NCBI GenBank assembly: GCA_013215025.1
Contig: JABSRR010000055.1
Coordinates: 1-14,765, forward strand
Reading direction: 5' to 3'
Source: Pseudomonadales bacterium
GTDB lineage: Bacteria; Pseudomonadota; Gammaproteobacteria; Pseudomonadales; DT-91
DNA length: 14,765 bases
Below are positions 1 through 7,219 of the stretch, one piece after another. Below the pieces are notes generated by a model. The model ran no database searches and was not told the DNA's origin. It saw only the letters and a list, made by a program, of their open reading frames with translations. Position 1 is the first letter of the stretch, and every line of letters begins with the position of its first letter. The translations under genes and the position numbers were made by a program.

Positions 1-1206
1 TTTCTATCACTTCTGTCATGGCTTTCACTGGTCGGTATGATGCTGGGCGTAGCAGCATTAATTATTGTTATGTCGGTGATGAATGGTTTTCAACAAGAAC
101 TGCAAAACCGTATTTTGCACGTCATGCCAGAGCTGAGCCTTGAAGTTGACCCTAAGCAATCCTCGGCAGCGGCATTTTCATTGCCAGACGTGCATCAACA
201 ATTAGACAATGTGCTCTCTCAGCAATTAGCTCACTCAGCGGTAACGCGCGCCTTAGTCGGCGGCGATGCATTAATTCAACACCAAGATAAAAGCAGTGCT
301 GTGCAATTAAAAGGGGTAGACCCTAATAGGCAGCAGCAATTATTGATTCAGCAGGGTGAGTGGCTTAATCCAGATACAGCAGGATTTGATATCGTGCTTG
401 GCTATGCCTTAGCGGATCGATTACATGTTGCACCTGGCGATACAGTTCAGCTGGTGCTGCCGAGTTTTCAAATTACGCCGTTTGGCATCAAGCCGCGCAG
501 CCGTCAATTTCGTGTGATTGGGCTGTTTAATTCTGGCAGCGCGTTTGATAATCAGGCGGCTTTTATTGATATTCAACAGGCCCGAAAACTCTATCGTTTA
601 GCCGCAGACCAGGTGCATGCGCTTGAGATTTTTGTCGACAGTCGTGAACGTGATAAAAATTTGTCACTGGTTGCTGACTTTAGCCAGCGCTTTGCTGATT
701 CAGGCTTGCAGCTCGTTGCCTGGCAGCAGAAGCAACAGCAACTGTACCGGGCGATCAAAATGGAGCAGTTTATGATTGCGTTCATGCTGTCACTGGTCAT
801 AGCTGTCGCGGCGTTTAACTTGATTGCACTATTGACTATGATGGTTGCCAGCAAGCGCAGCGATATTGCGGTATTGCAGATGATGGGTATGCGGCCGCAT
901 CAAGCGATGCAGATATTTTTAACGCAGGGCTTAAGTTTAACCATGATTAGTCTCTTTGTAGGCTGCCTTATCGGTGTGCTGATTGCGACCAATATATCAG
1001 CGATTGTCAGTGTTGTAGAACAGGCGCTAGGTGTATATATATTCGACCCCAAGGTGTTTTATATCACCGGTCTACCTTCAGATTTGCAGCTTGTTGATGT
1101 GCTGTATGTGATAGGTTTTACTATCTTGCTGAGCATTGTATTTAGCAGTTACCCAGCATGGCGTGCAAGTCAAATACAGCCAGTTGAAGCATTGGCCTAT
1201 CGATAA
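1..1206 (+). CDS. lolC: LolC-type permease of the lipoprotein-releasing ABC transporter (5' end outside window)
   Basis: Inner-membrane subunit of LolCDE, which extracts outer-membrane lipoproteins from the inner membrane and hands them to LolA. The frame is open from base 1, so 401 residues are visible and only the N-terminus (a few tens of residues in this family) is missing. Visible parts in order: the first transmembrane helix with VMSVMNGF (about nt 60-90); a periplasmic domain with a TPFGIKP-type loop (about nt 472-495), resembling the LolC hook that contacts LolA; a cytoplasmic coupling segment with DIAVLQMMGM (about nt 860-890); and three C-terminal membrane helices ending in PVEALAYR. 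An 83-bp gap precedes lolD, and lolE follows. The paralogue lolE is very similar. I call this one lolC because of its position before lolD and the hook-like loop, so the C/E assignment is less certain than the family. Confidence 0.9.
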   Translation, partial: FLSLLSWLSLVGMMLGVAALIIVMSVMNGFQQELQNRILHVMPELSLEVDPKQSSAAAFSLPDVHQQLDNVLSQQLAHSAVTRALVGGDALIQHQDKSSAVQLKGVDPNRQQQLLIQQGEWLNPDTAGFDIVLGYALADRLHVAPGDTVQLVLPSFQITPFGIKPRSRQFRVIGLFNSGSAFDNQAAFIDIQQARKLYRLAADQVHALEIFVDSRERDKNLSLVADFSQRFADSGLQLVAWQQKQQQLYRAIKMEQFMIAFMLSLVIAVAAFNLIALLTMMVASKRSDIAVLQMMGMRPHQAMQIFLTQGLSLTMISLFVGCLIGVLIATNISAIVSVVEQALGVYIFDPKVFYITGLPSDLQLVDVLYVIGFTILLSIVFSSYPAWRASQIQPVEALAYR

Positions 1207-1289
1207 ACTCATCAATGCATAGGTCAGCTGCAAACCGTGCCAGTAAACACGCTAATTAAGCGACAGACATTTATCACTGTGAGGATAGT

Positions 1290-1973
1290 GTGAAAGCGAT
1301 TATAGATTGCCAACAGCTCAGCAAGTACTACCAGCAAGCTGAAACCCAACTGCTGATTCTAGATAAAGTCAGTTTTTCACTGTCGCAAGGGCAAACCGCT
1401 GCGATCATTGGCAGCTCTGGGGCTGGTAAGTCGACATTACTGAATCTGTTAGGTGGTCTGGATAGAGCAAGCTCGGGTGATATTTTTATTGATGGTGAAA
1501 ATCTTGCAGGCCTCGATAATCAAGCGCTATCTGTCATTCGCAATCAAAAGCTTGGCTTTGTTTATCAGTTTCATCATTTATTACAAGAATTTGATGCGCT
1601 CGAGAATGTTGCAATGCCGCTATTAATTCGCGGTATGGCCAGAAAGCAAGCGTTTCAGCAGGCGCGTGAGGTGTTGGCACAAGTGGGCTTGGCGGCTCGT
1701 GCAGAACACCGTCCGCAGGCGCTGTCTGGTGGTGAGCGTCAACGTGTAGCCATTGCACGCGCTATCGTGGCAAAGCCAGCCTGCGTGCTTATGGATGAGC
1801 CAACCGGAAATTTAGATGAGGCTACCGCACAAGATATTCTTGCGCTGCTGCAAACTTTGAATCAGCAATATCAACAAAGCTTTATTATCGTGACCCATGA
1901 TAAGGCGATCGCAGAGGCGCAAGATAAGTGCTACCAGCTGTCGCAAGGTCAGCTGCGTTTACAGGACCAATAA
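1290..1973 (+). CDS. lolD: LolD, ATPase of the lipoprotein-releasing ABC transporter
   Basis: Cytoplasmic ATPase that powers LolC and LolE to release lipoproteins to LolA. The 227-aa length is normal for LolD. Walker A is GSSGAGKST (about residues 41-50). The Q-loop region is FVYQFHHLLQEF, with the LLxEF-type segment typical of LolD rather than of other MacB-like ATPases. The signature is LSGGERQRVAIARA, Walker B is CVLMDEPTGNLD, and the switch histidine lies in IIVTHD. The start is GTG at 1290, preceded by GAGGA at 1281-1285, a slightly short spacing of 4 nt. The stop codon directly abuts the lolE start with no spacer, which indicates translational coupling. The assignment is secure from the motifs and from both flanking permease genes. 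Confidence 0.96.
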   Translation: MKAIIDCQQLSKYYQQAETQLLILDKVSFSLSQGQTAAIIGSSGAGKSTLLNLLGGLDRASSGDIFIDGENLAGLDNQALSVIRNQKLGFVYQFHHLLQEFDALENVAMPLLIRGMARKQAFQQAREVLAQVGLAARAEHRPQALSGGERQRVAIARAIVAKPACVLMDEPTGNLDEATAQDILALLQTLNQQYQQSFIIVTHDKAIAEAQDKCYQLSQGQLRLQDQ

Positions 1974-3218
1974 GTGTCATATTTTACTCGCCTGTTAGCC
2001 CTGCGATATAGCTTCTCACGCAAGCAAAGTCCGCTGTTGGCATTTATTTCCCGACTGTCTATTGCCAGTATTGTGCTGGCAGTAGCCTTATTGTTGACGG
2101 TGCTTTCGGTAATGAATGGTTTTGAGCGCGCGCTGAAGGACGATATTTTATCCTTGGTGCCGCATATTACCCTGACGCGCACTGAAGCCATCAGTGATTG
2201 GCAACCCCTGCAGGCGGTTGCGGCCGAGCAGCCAGGCGTGGCATCAGTGGCAGCATTCAGTCTATTGCCCTCAATGTTCGTCAAAGGGCAAACGATAAAG
2301 CCAAGCCTAGTCTATGGTATTGATCTCGATAATGCGCAACAGCTAGCTAGCTATCAGCGTTTTTTGCCCAACTTTGATTGGCAGCAGCTAAATCAGCCAG
2401 GCAGTGTGATTGTCGCCAGGGGTTTAGCTGATAAGCTCGGGCTTAACATAGGTGATAGTTTTCGACTGATTGATGGCGGCAGTGCGGTCAAAAGCCGTCG
2501 GGCTGGGCCAGCCCGCTTACGCAGCCATACGGTTCAAGTGTTAGCAATCATTCATACCGGTACCGAGCTTGACCAAAAGCTCGCCTTTGCTTCTTTAGAG
2601 AATACCGCCAAGTTCAAAGGCTTTGCTGCTGGCGAAGTGGATGGATTGCGGATCCAAGTAGAGGATATCTTTAATAGCCGTGCGATTGCTTATGATATAA
2701 GCGCGCTGACAGAGCTGTATTACTTTCGAGACTGGTCAATGAGCCAGGGTAATTTATACCAAGCGGTGCAGATGTCGAAAAAACTTGTGGTGCTGTTGAC
2801 GTTTATTATTATCGCGGTCGCGGCGTTCAATGTGGTGTCGAGCTTATTGCTGTCGGTGCAAGAAAAAAAGCCAGACATGGCTATTTTGCAAACCATGGGT
2901 GCCAGTCAACGGCAAATTCGTCAGGTGTTTTTACTGCAGGGCATCGTCATTGGCTGTATTGGGGTGTTGCTTGGTGTGCTGTTAGGTGTGGTGTTAAGTA
3001 GCCTATTGCCGTCAATTGCTGGCGTAATTGAACAGCTACTGGGTATTCAATTGTTGAACAGCGAAATTTACCCAATTGATGCCTTGCCCAGCGAAATTCG
3101 AATCACTGACGTGTTAGCAGTCGGCGCTATCAGCTTTATGCTGACTTTGGCCGCGACTTTAAGCCCAGCATGGATTGCCGCGCGGCAAAAGCCAGCCGAG
3201 GTGTTGCGCTATGAGTAG
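1974..3218 (+). CDS. lolE: LolE-type permease of the lipoprotein-releasing ABC transporter
   Basis: Second membrane subunit of LolCDE, 414 aa, normal length. An N-terminal cytoplasmic stretch (TRLLALRYSFSR) leads into a transmembrane helix ending in VLSVMNGFERAL. A periplasmic domain follows (about residues 50-260), then a coupling segment with DMAILQTMGASQRQI, and three C-terminal membrane helices closing with PAEVLRYE. The start is GTG immediately after the lolD stop, with AGGA at 1963-1966 inside lolD as the probable ribosome site (7-nt spacing). The last four codons and the stop lie inside a 15-bp tandem repeat that continues downstream, so the gene end is followed by further copies of the same coding-plus-stop unit. 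It converges with the reverse-strand DUF2062 gene. The LolE rather than LolC label rests on order. Confidence 0.92.
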   Translation: MSYFTRLLALRYSFSRKQSPLLAFISRLSIASIVLAVALLLTVLSVMNGFERALKDDILSLVPHITLTRTEAISDWQPLQAVAAEQPGVASVAAFSLLPSMFVKGQTIKPSLVYGIDLDNAQQLASYQRFLPNFDWQQLNQPGSVIVARGLADKLGLNIGDSFRLIDGGSAVKSRRAGPARLRSHTVQVLAIIHTGTELDQKLAFASLENTAKFKGFAAGEVDGLRIQVEDIFNSRAIAYDISALTELYYFRDWSMSQGNLYQAVQMSKKLVVLLTFIIIAVAAFNVVSSLLLSVQEKKPDMAILQTMGASQRQIRQVFLLQGIVIGCIGVLLGVLLGVVLSSLLPSIAGVIEQLLGIQLLNSEIYPIDALPSEIRITDVLAVGAISFMLTLAATLSPAWIAARQKPAEVLRYE

Positions 3219-3292
3219 TTGCGCTATGAGTAGTTGCGCTATGAGTAATTGTGTCTAAAGTAGTTGTGCTAAAAATAGTTACGCTAAAGTAG
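3204..3292 (+). repeat. 15-bp tandem repeat across the lolE stop codon
   Basis: Six head-to-tail units of TTGCGCTATGAGTAG or decayed versions begin at 3204, 3219, 3234, 3249, 3264 and 3279. Units 1 and 2 are identical, unit 3 differs only in its last base, units 4 and 5 are altered in the middle, and unit 6 is 14 bp. Unit 1 encodes the LolE C-terminus L-R-Y-E plus the stop. Because 15 is a multiple of three, the stop recurs in frame (3216, 3231, 3246, 3261, then 3270, 3276 and 3285). Purity falls away from the gene, as expected of a slippage expansion whose outer copies have decayed. A looser 10-bp periodicity (CTGTGTCTAA-like) appears at 3339-3368. No clear terminator hairpin was seen between lolE and the converging gene. 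Confidence 0.9.
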
Positions 3293-3386
3293 CTGTGCAA
3301 AAACAACAAGCATTGAAGCTATGTCGAACTATTTCTAGCTGTGTCTAACAGTATCTAACTGTGTCAAAAGCAGCATCAGCGCGTGT

Positions 3387-3929
3387 TCAGCTTTTGTGAG
3401 TATTGCGCAGGCTGCGTTTACTGCGCTTATTGCGGCTTTGCCATTTTCGCAAAGTATGACGGCGCCAGCTTATTTCAACCACGGTATAACCTACGCAGGC
3501 CAACACGGTGCCGGTCACTAAGCTGCCCAGCATTAAAGGTTTCCATACCAGCGCAAATTGATGTTCCAGCCATTGCCAGCTCATTTCAAACTCAAAGCCA
3601 ATAGTCGGTTGCTGCAATAAAAATGCACCCAGATGATAGGTTGCTAAAAATACCGGCGCAATCGTCAGTGGGTTGGTTAGCCACACCATGCCCATGGTGA
3701 GCGGCAGATTAGCACGCATCCAAACACACAAAATAAACGCTAAAAACATTTGTATTGGCAGTGGAATAAAGGCGCAAAACAGGCCAATTAAAATCGCTCT
3801 TGAGGCACTACGGCGGTTAAAGTGCAGCACCTGCGCCCGCTCGGTATAGTCTAAACACAGGCGCAGCCAGCGATTACGCTTAATCACGTCATCGTCCGGC
3901 ATGTAGCGCTTAAGAAATTGTTTAGCCAT
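3387..3929 (-). CDS. DUF2062 family membrane protein
   Basis: A 180-aa protein of the DUF2062 family, biochemical role unknown. The family's usual features are visible: an N-terminal KQFLKRYMPDDD stretch, an HFNRRSASRAILIGLF segment leading into a first hydrophobic helix, the FIPLPIQM turn, the strongly conserved VWLTNPLT motif, and a second hydrophobic region near the C-terminus (VTGTVLACVGYTVVEI). The tail is very basic. The same family sits next to comEC and the lol genes in Pseudomonas-type genomes. I chose ATG at 3929 because the family profile begins close to it. An upstream TTG at 3941 would add only four residues. Neither start has a convincing ribosome site. It diverges from comEC across about 165 bp and converges with lolE. 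Confidence 0.88.
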   Translation of the reverse strand: MAKQFLKRYMPDDDVIKRNRWLRLCLDYTERAQVLHFNRRSASRAILIGLFCAFIPLPIQMFLAFILCVWMRANLPLTMGMVWLTNPLTIAPVFLATYHLGAFLLQQPTIGFEFEMSWQWLEHQFALVWKPLMLGSLVTGTVLACVGYTVVEISWRRHTLRKWQSRNKRSKRSLRNTHKS

Positions 3930-4084
3930 GGTGATATTCAAAAAAATTTGCGCAATTCTACGCTAAAACATCATGGATATGTAGAAACATTAGCTGACTA
4001 CAACAGCTTTTTAATCTACCTTAAATATTGGCAGATAAGGAAATCAGCCAGCTCGGTTAATAACTGAAGCATTCATCACGCAAC

Positions 4085-4089
4085 AAGGA
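4085..4089 (+). promoter_or_regulatory. Ribosome binding site deciding the comEC start
   Basis: AAGGA lies 7 nt before ATG at 4097 but only 1 nt before GTG at 4091. This favours ATG 4097 as the initiation codon and shortens the longest reading by two residues. Confidence 0.7.
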
Positions 4090-4096
4090 TGTGTCG

Positions 4097-6691
4097 ATGC
4101 CGCTTGTGGCATTTGTTGCCGCGGCGATAATAATGCGGTTTTTGCATTATCTGTGGCCCTGGCAACAATATATATCTAGCGAATACTGTCAGCTAGTGCT
4201 GAGCTTAAGTCTTGCGCTGGGCTTGCTATGCTATTACATCACGCTGTTATCATTTAGTTGGCGTGATGCAATCATGACTGAACATCAGCAAGCATTTTCA
4301 CTGGCGCAGCGCTATCTCGTGGCAATACGCTGTTGTGGTATTTTTTGTGCTGCCTGCGTCGGTGCCAGTTATTTTGCATGGAGCGCACAGTTACAGGCAG
4401 AAAAATGGCAGCAGCTGCCTGAGCAAAAGCGTGACATAGAGATGCGTGTGCAGATCCATAGCTTGGTCAGCCAGCAGGGGAGGCGGCAGCAATTTGTCGC
4501 TAAGGTTATCGACAGCGAGCTGCCACTCTATCAATCAGCCTATCTGCGCATCAGTGCCTATCAGCTGCCTGATGAGCAGCAGTCGCCATCCTTGTTAAAT
4601 GCGCCACAGCAGCTAGCCGCGGGGCAGCGCTGGCATATTGTGTTGCGCGCTAAGCCAATTCGTGGTGTAAAAAACCAGGCTGGCTTTAATTATCAGCGTT
4701 ATGCATTTAGTCAGCGATGGTTAGCGCAGGCATATATTCGAGAATGGCGGGCCTATTTGGGTGATTGCCAACAATGGCGCGATCTCGTCATGGAAACTAC
4801 TGCCTGTATTAACCAAGCTCGCCAGCGGCTTAAAAATCAGTTGCAGGCATTGTTGCCGATTGAAGACTATGCCTGGTTTGCCGCACTGGCCTTGGGCGAT
4901 AAAACGGCAATGTCACAGCAGCAGTTTTCGCTGTTACAGCATACGGCAACGGTGCATTTGTTTGTGGTTTCCGGTTTGCATATGGGTTTATTGGCCGCCT
5001 GGGTGTTTGCGCTGGCCTATTTGGTTCGGCTATTGGCAGTGTTGCTAGCTGTGCCGCTGCCTTGGATCTGCTTATCGCAGCAGTTACCACTAGTGCCGTT
5101 AGCGGTGTTAATCATTAGCGCATTTTACGCCAGTTTAGTTGGCTGGTCAGTGCCGGTGCAGCGCGCCTATATTATGCTGTGCTGCTTACTGGCCGGGCAG
5201 CTACTGCAGCTTAATATTGCCATCGTATGGCGCTTGCTCATGGCAGCCTGTATAAGCATCCTGATAGAGCCACTGGCATTACTGCAGCTTGGCTTTTATC
5301 TATCCTATTTGGCTGTTGCTATGCTGTGTATGCTGGCCAGCTTATACCCCAAGCGGCTGCGGCAATGTTATGCCTGTCAGTCAGTTCGTGCACGCTGGTC
5401 ACGACGCTGCCTCGATGCTGGCTTAGCCTATTTGTGCTTGCAGGCCATTATGATGTTTTGCTTATGGCCATTAACGGCCAGCAGTCAGGGTGTGCTCAAT
5501 CTGTTGGCGCTGTTTTATAATGGGCTCTTAATTCCGCTGATCAGCTTGCTTGTATTGCCCGCTGTGCTAGCCGTCACCGCATGCTTGCTGCTCGCAAACG
5601 CGACCCAGATCGCTAGCTGGATTGGCTATGCTGAGCAGCTGATGACTTCAGTCGCCTTGCAACTGCGCCTGTTAATGCAGCAGTTACAGCATGTATTACA
5701 GTGGCAAACTGAGCAGCCCTGGCTGCAGCCTAGCCTCATCGATATTGCACAGCTTAACAGCGCATTTTTTCTATTAGTACTGTGGCTAGTGTTGCAGCTA
5801 ATGTTTCGACATATCATGCCATATCGCGTATCAATGATGGCTAATCTTTGCATATTAGTGATGCTGCCTGTTTTGTATTCGCAAACTGCGAATCAAAAAC
5901 ACACCTCTAAACCGCCGCTGCAGCTGGATATGCTCGATGTTGGCCAAGGTTTAGCGTTGCTGCTGCAGACCCCGCGGCATGCTATGGTGTATGACACGGG
6001 TGCCGCATGGCCAGGTGGCTCAATGGCTAAGTGGGTTTTGGCGCCAGTGCTAGCGGCACAGGGGCTGATGCAGCTTGATCGAGTGATGATCTCACACCTC
6101 GATAATGATCACGCCGGGGGTACCGCCGACTTACTCAAACATATAGCGGTTAAACAGCTAGTAAGCAGTGAGCCAAACTTGTTGTCGGCTGAGCTTTCGC
6201 GTCCGGTGCAGCGCTGTCAGCAAGGTCAGTCTTGGTACTGGGATGCTGTGAAGTTTCAGGTGCTATGGCCGCCTGCCGTGAATATCAGTAAGCGCAATAA
6301 TCGTTCCTGCGTCTTATTAATTTCTGTTGCGGGCCAACACATTCTACTCACCGGTGATATTGATCAGCGAACCGAGTTAGCCATACTAGCCCAGCCAGCT
6401 TTGCAAGCAGCTCTGCCGCTTACTGCACTGGTGTTAGCGCACCACGGTTCTAAGCACTCTTCCTCGTATTCTTTTTTACAGCGTACTCGGCCGCAAATGG
6501 CATTAGTCTCGGCAGGCTATTTAAACCGTTTTCAACACCCTGATCAGCGCGTTTTACAGCGTCTAGAGGACTTATCCATTAAGCTGTATTCGACGGCTGT
6601 AGATGGTCAAGTCACACTCCGTTTCAGCGCTGATAAGCGCTTCCAGCTTTACACTCAGCAACAGGCCATGGCTGCGCAAAGCTGGTATTAG
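4097..6691 (+). CDS. comEC: ComEC/Rec2 family DNA-uptake channel protein
   Basis: Polytopic inner-membrane protein that, in competent bacteria, passes single-stranded DNA into the cytoplasm. At 864 aa it carries the full family architecture. Two to three N-terminal helices precede a DUF4131-type soluble segment (about residues 95-235). The Competence domain (about 255-530) includes the VSGLHMG motif (S292 to H295) and many helices. The C-terminal metallo-beta-lactamase-like domain (about 600-810) has DMLDVGQG, HLDNDH (H667, D669, D671, H672), TGDID and AHHGSKHS, so the metal ligands are intact and a nuclease role remains possible. The start is ATG 4097, chosen by its ribosome site. It diverges from the DUF2062 gene. 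Parts of this gene recur downstream in both orientations (6697-6844 and 7917-8208), but this copy is uninterrupted. Confidence 0.95.
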   Translation: MPLVAFVAAAIIMRFLHYLWPWQQYISSEYCQLVLSLSLALGLLCYYITLLSFSWRDAIMTEHQQAFSLAQRYLVAIRCCGIFCAACVGASYFAWSAQLQAEKWQQLPEQKRDIEMRVQIHSLVSQQGRRQQFVAKVIDSELPLYQSAYLRISAYQLPDEQQSPSLLNAPQQLAAGQRWHIVLRAKPIRGVKNQAGFNYQRYAFSQRWLAQAYIREWRAYLGDCQQWRDLVMETTACINQARQRLKNQLQALLPIEDYAWFAALALGDKTAMSQQQFSLLQHTATVHLFVVSGLHMGLLAAWVFALAYLVRLLAVLLAVPLPWICLSQQLPLVPLAVLIISAFYASLVGWSVPVQRAYIMLCCLLAGQLLQLNIAIVWRLLMAACISILIEPLALLQLGFYLSYLAVAMLCMLASLYPKRLRQCYACQSVRARWSRRCLDAGLAYLCLQAIMMFCLWPLTASSQGVLNLLALFYNGLLIPLISLLVLPAVLAVTACLLLANATQIASWIGYAEQLMTSVALQLRLLMQQLQHVLQWQTEQPWLQPSLIDIAQLNSAFFLLVLWLVLQLMFRHIMPYRVSMMANLCILVMLPVLYSQTANQKHTSKPPLQLDMLDVGQGLALLLQTPRHAMVYDTGAAWPGGSMAKWVLAPVLAAQGLMQLDRVMISHLDNDHAGGTADLLKHIAVKQLVSSEPNLLSAELSRPVQRCQQGQSWYWDAVKFQVLWPPAVNISKRNNRSCVLLISVAGQHILLTGDIDQRTELAILAQPALQAALPLTALVLAHHGSKHSSSYSFLQRTRPQMALVSAGYLNRFQHPDQRVLQRLEDLSIKLYSTAVDGQVTLRFSADKRFQLYTQQQAMAAQSWY

Positions 6692-6696
6692 TGATT

Positions 6697-6844
6697 GCTG
6701 CAACACTAGCCACAGTACTAATAGAAAAAATGCGCTGTTAAGCTGTGCAATATCGATGAGGCTAAACTGCGGCCAAATAGGATAGATAAAAGCCAAGCTG
6801 CAGTAGCTGCCCAGCCAGTAAGCAGCACAGCATAATATAGGCGC
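6697..6844 (-). pseudogene. Inverted, internally deleted comEC fragment
   Basis: Read on the reverse strand, this is a mosaic of three comEC pieces in the gene's own order. Positions 6844-6795 match 5163-5212 (49 of 50). Positions 6804-6772 match 5281-5313 exactly. Positions 6775-6697 match 5720-5798, with 68 perfect bases (6764-6697) and three mismatches in the outer 11. The joints lie at shared sequence: ACTGCAGCTT between blocks one and two (78 bp missing) and TGGC between two and three (410 bp missing). The right-hand 5-8 bases (GCTGC plus AAC) also match sequence present after the comEC stop. The reading frame is shifted relative to ComEC, so no ComEC peptide longer than the 68-bp part would be made. 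It is debris, not a gene. Confidence 0.88.
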
Positions 6845-6873
6845 AAATGGGCCAGCTAAGTGAAGCTGAAATG

Positions 6874-6899
6874 AAAAAAGCCGGGGCAAGCCCCGGCTT
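6874..6899 (-). terminator. Intrinsic terminator on the reverse strand
   Basis: A 9-bp perfect stem (AAGCCGGGG / CCCCGGCTT, arms 6878-6886 and 6891-6899) encloses a 4-nt loop. On the reverse strand its last two T's run into a six-T tract (6879-6874). It lies about 15 nt after the stop of the small YRG gene and would end its transcript. The forward strand has no T tract after the stem. Confidence 0.9.
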
Positions 6900-6914
6900 C
6901 GACTACCTACACGG

Positions 6915-7094
6915 TTACGCCATATAATGCGTGCCACGATAGATGTGGTCAGATACTATATGCTTCACATTAGGAAGTTTTAAGTACTTAGCACCACGAT
7001 AAACCTTCTCTAAACGATTGTGTTTTAACGTAATGTGCTGATCACCATCTTTTGTGTATTTAACACCGCGATATACATAAGTTTTAGTAGTCAT
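6915..7094 (-). CDS. Small protein with three YRG-x-x-Y motifs, DUF4278-like
   Basis: A 59-aa basic protein with three spaced motifs, YRGVKY (residues 8-13), YRGAKY (32-37) and YRGTHY (52-57), the pattern I associate with DUF4278, a small domain of unknown function. No signal peptide or membrane helix is visible. The ATG at 7094 is chosen over an upstream in-frame start near 7175 because GGGAG (7107-7103) sits 8 nt before it and the motif region begins right after. A possible promoter on the same strand has a TTGAAC-like -35 and TTTATC-like -10 between about 7165 and 7125 (weak evidence). A strong intrinsic terminator follows the stop. It is divergent from the 186-aa gene at 7220, and both lie inside the comEC-bordered cargo. 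Having its own ribosome site and terminator supports it as a real gene. The family label is from motif resemblance only. Confidence 0.75.
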   Translation of the reverse strand: MTTKTYVYRGVKYTKDGDQHITLKHNRLEKVYRGAKYLKLPNVKHIVSDHIYRGTHYMA

Positions 7095-7151
7095 GTCTAC
7101 TTCTCCCAGGAATCTTTTCATTGATTCCAAAAATAGGATAAAGTGGACTTG

Positions 7152-7187
7152 TAACGCATGTTCAATGCGTGGCATTTAACGCATGCC
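7152..7187. repeat. Two adjacent small hairpins in the divergent gene gap
   Basis: ACGCAT (7154-7159) pairs with ATGCGT (7165-7170) around a 5-nt loop. Directly beside it GGCAT (7171-7175) pairs with ATGCC (7183-7187) around 7 nt. TAACGCATG also occurs twice in direct orientation (7152-7160 and 7177-7185). The site lies between the two divergent cargo genes, where a shared operator or a recombination site could sit. The sequence alone does not decide. Confidence 0.55.
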
Positions 7188-7219
7188 AATGCAATTTCAA
7201 TATAGCAAATAAAAGAATT

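Noticed and set aside
3204..3292. CRISPR-like repeat
   Set aside because: Units are 15 bp head-to-tail with no spacers.
3992..4010. Terminator-like hairpin upstream of comEC
   Set aside because: The stem is only 5 bp (AGCTG/CAGCT) with a short mixed T run, and it lies between divergent genes where no forward transcript needs ending.
4830..5090. Several open frames inside comEC on other frames
   Set aside because: They are overlapped by a well-supported gene and have no family features; judged shadows.
6572..6937. Reverse-strand open frame of 121 codons with membrane-like segments
   Set aside because: Its hydrophobic part is the inverted comEC mosaic read partly out of frame, its tail is antisense to the comEC 3' end, and it crosses the terminator hairpin. 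It is debris, not a gene.
7150..7200. Integron attC site
   Set aside because: There is partial resemblance to an inner part of Vibrio repeats from memory, but I could not find properly paired inverse-core and core sites at the expected distance, and no integrase is present.
7169..7219. Upstream GTG start for the 186-aa gene
   Set aside because: It lies inside the hairpin region, has no ribosome site, and the added residues look non-coding.
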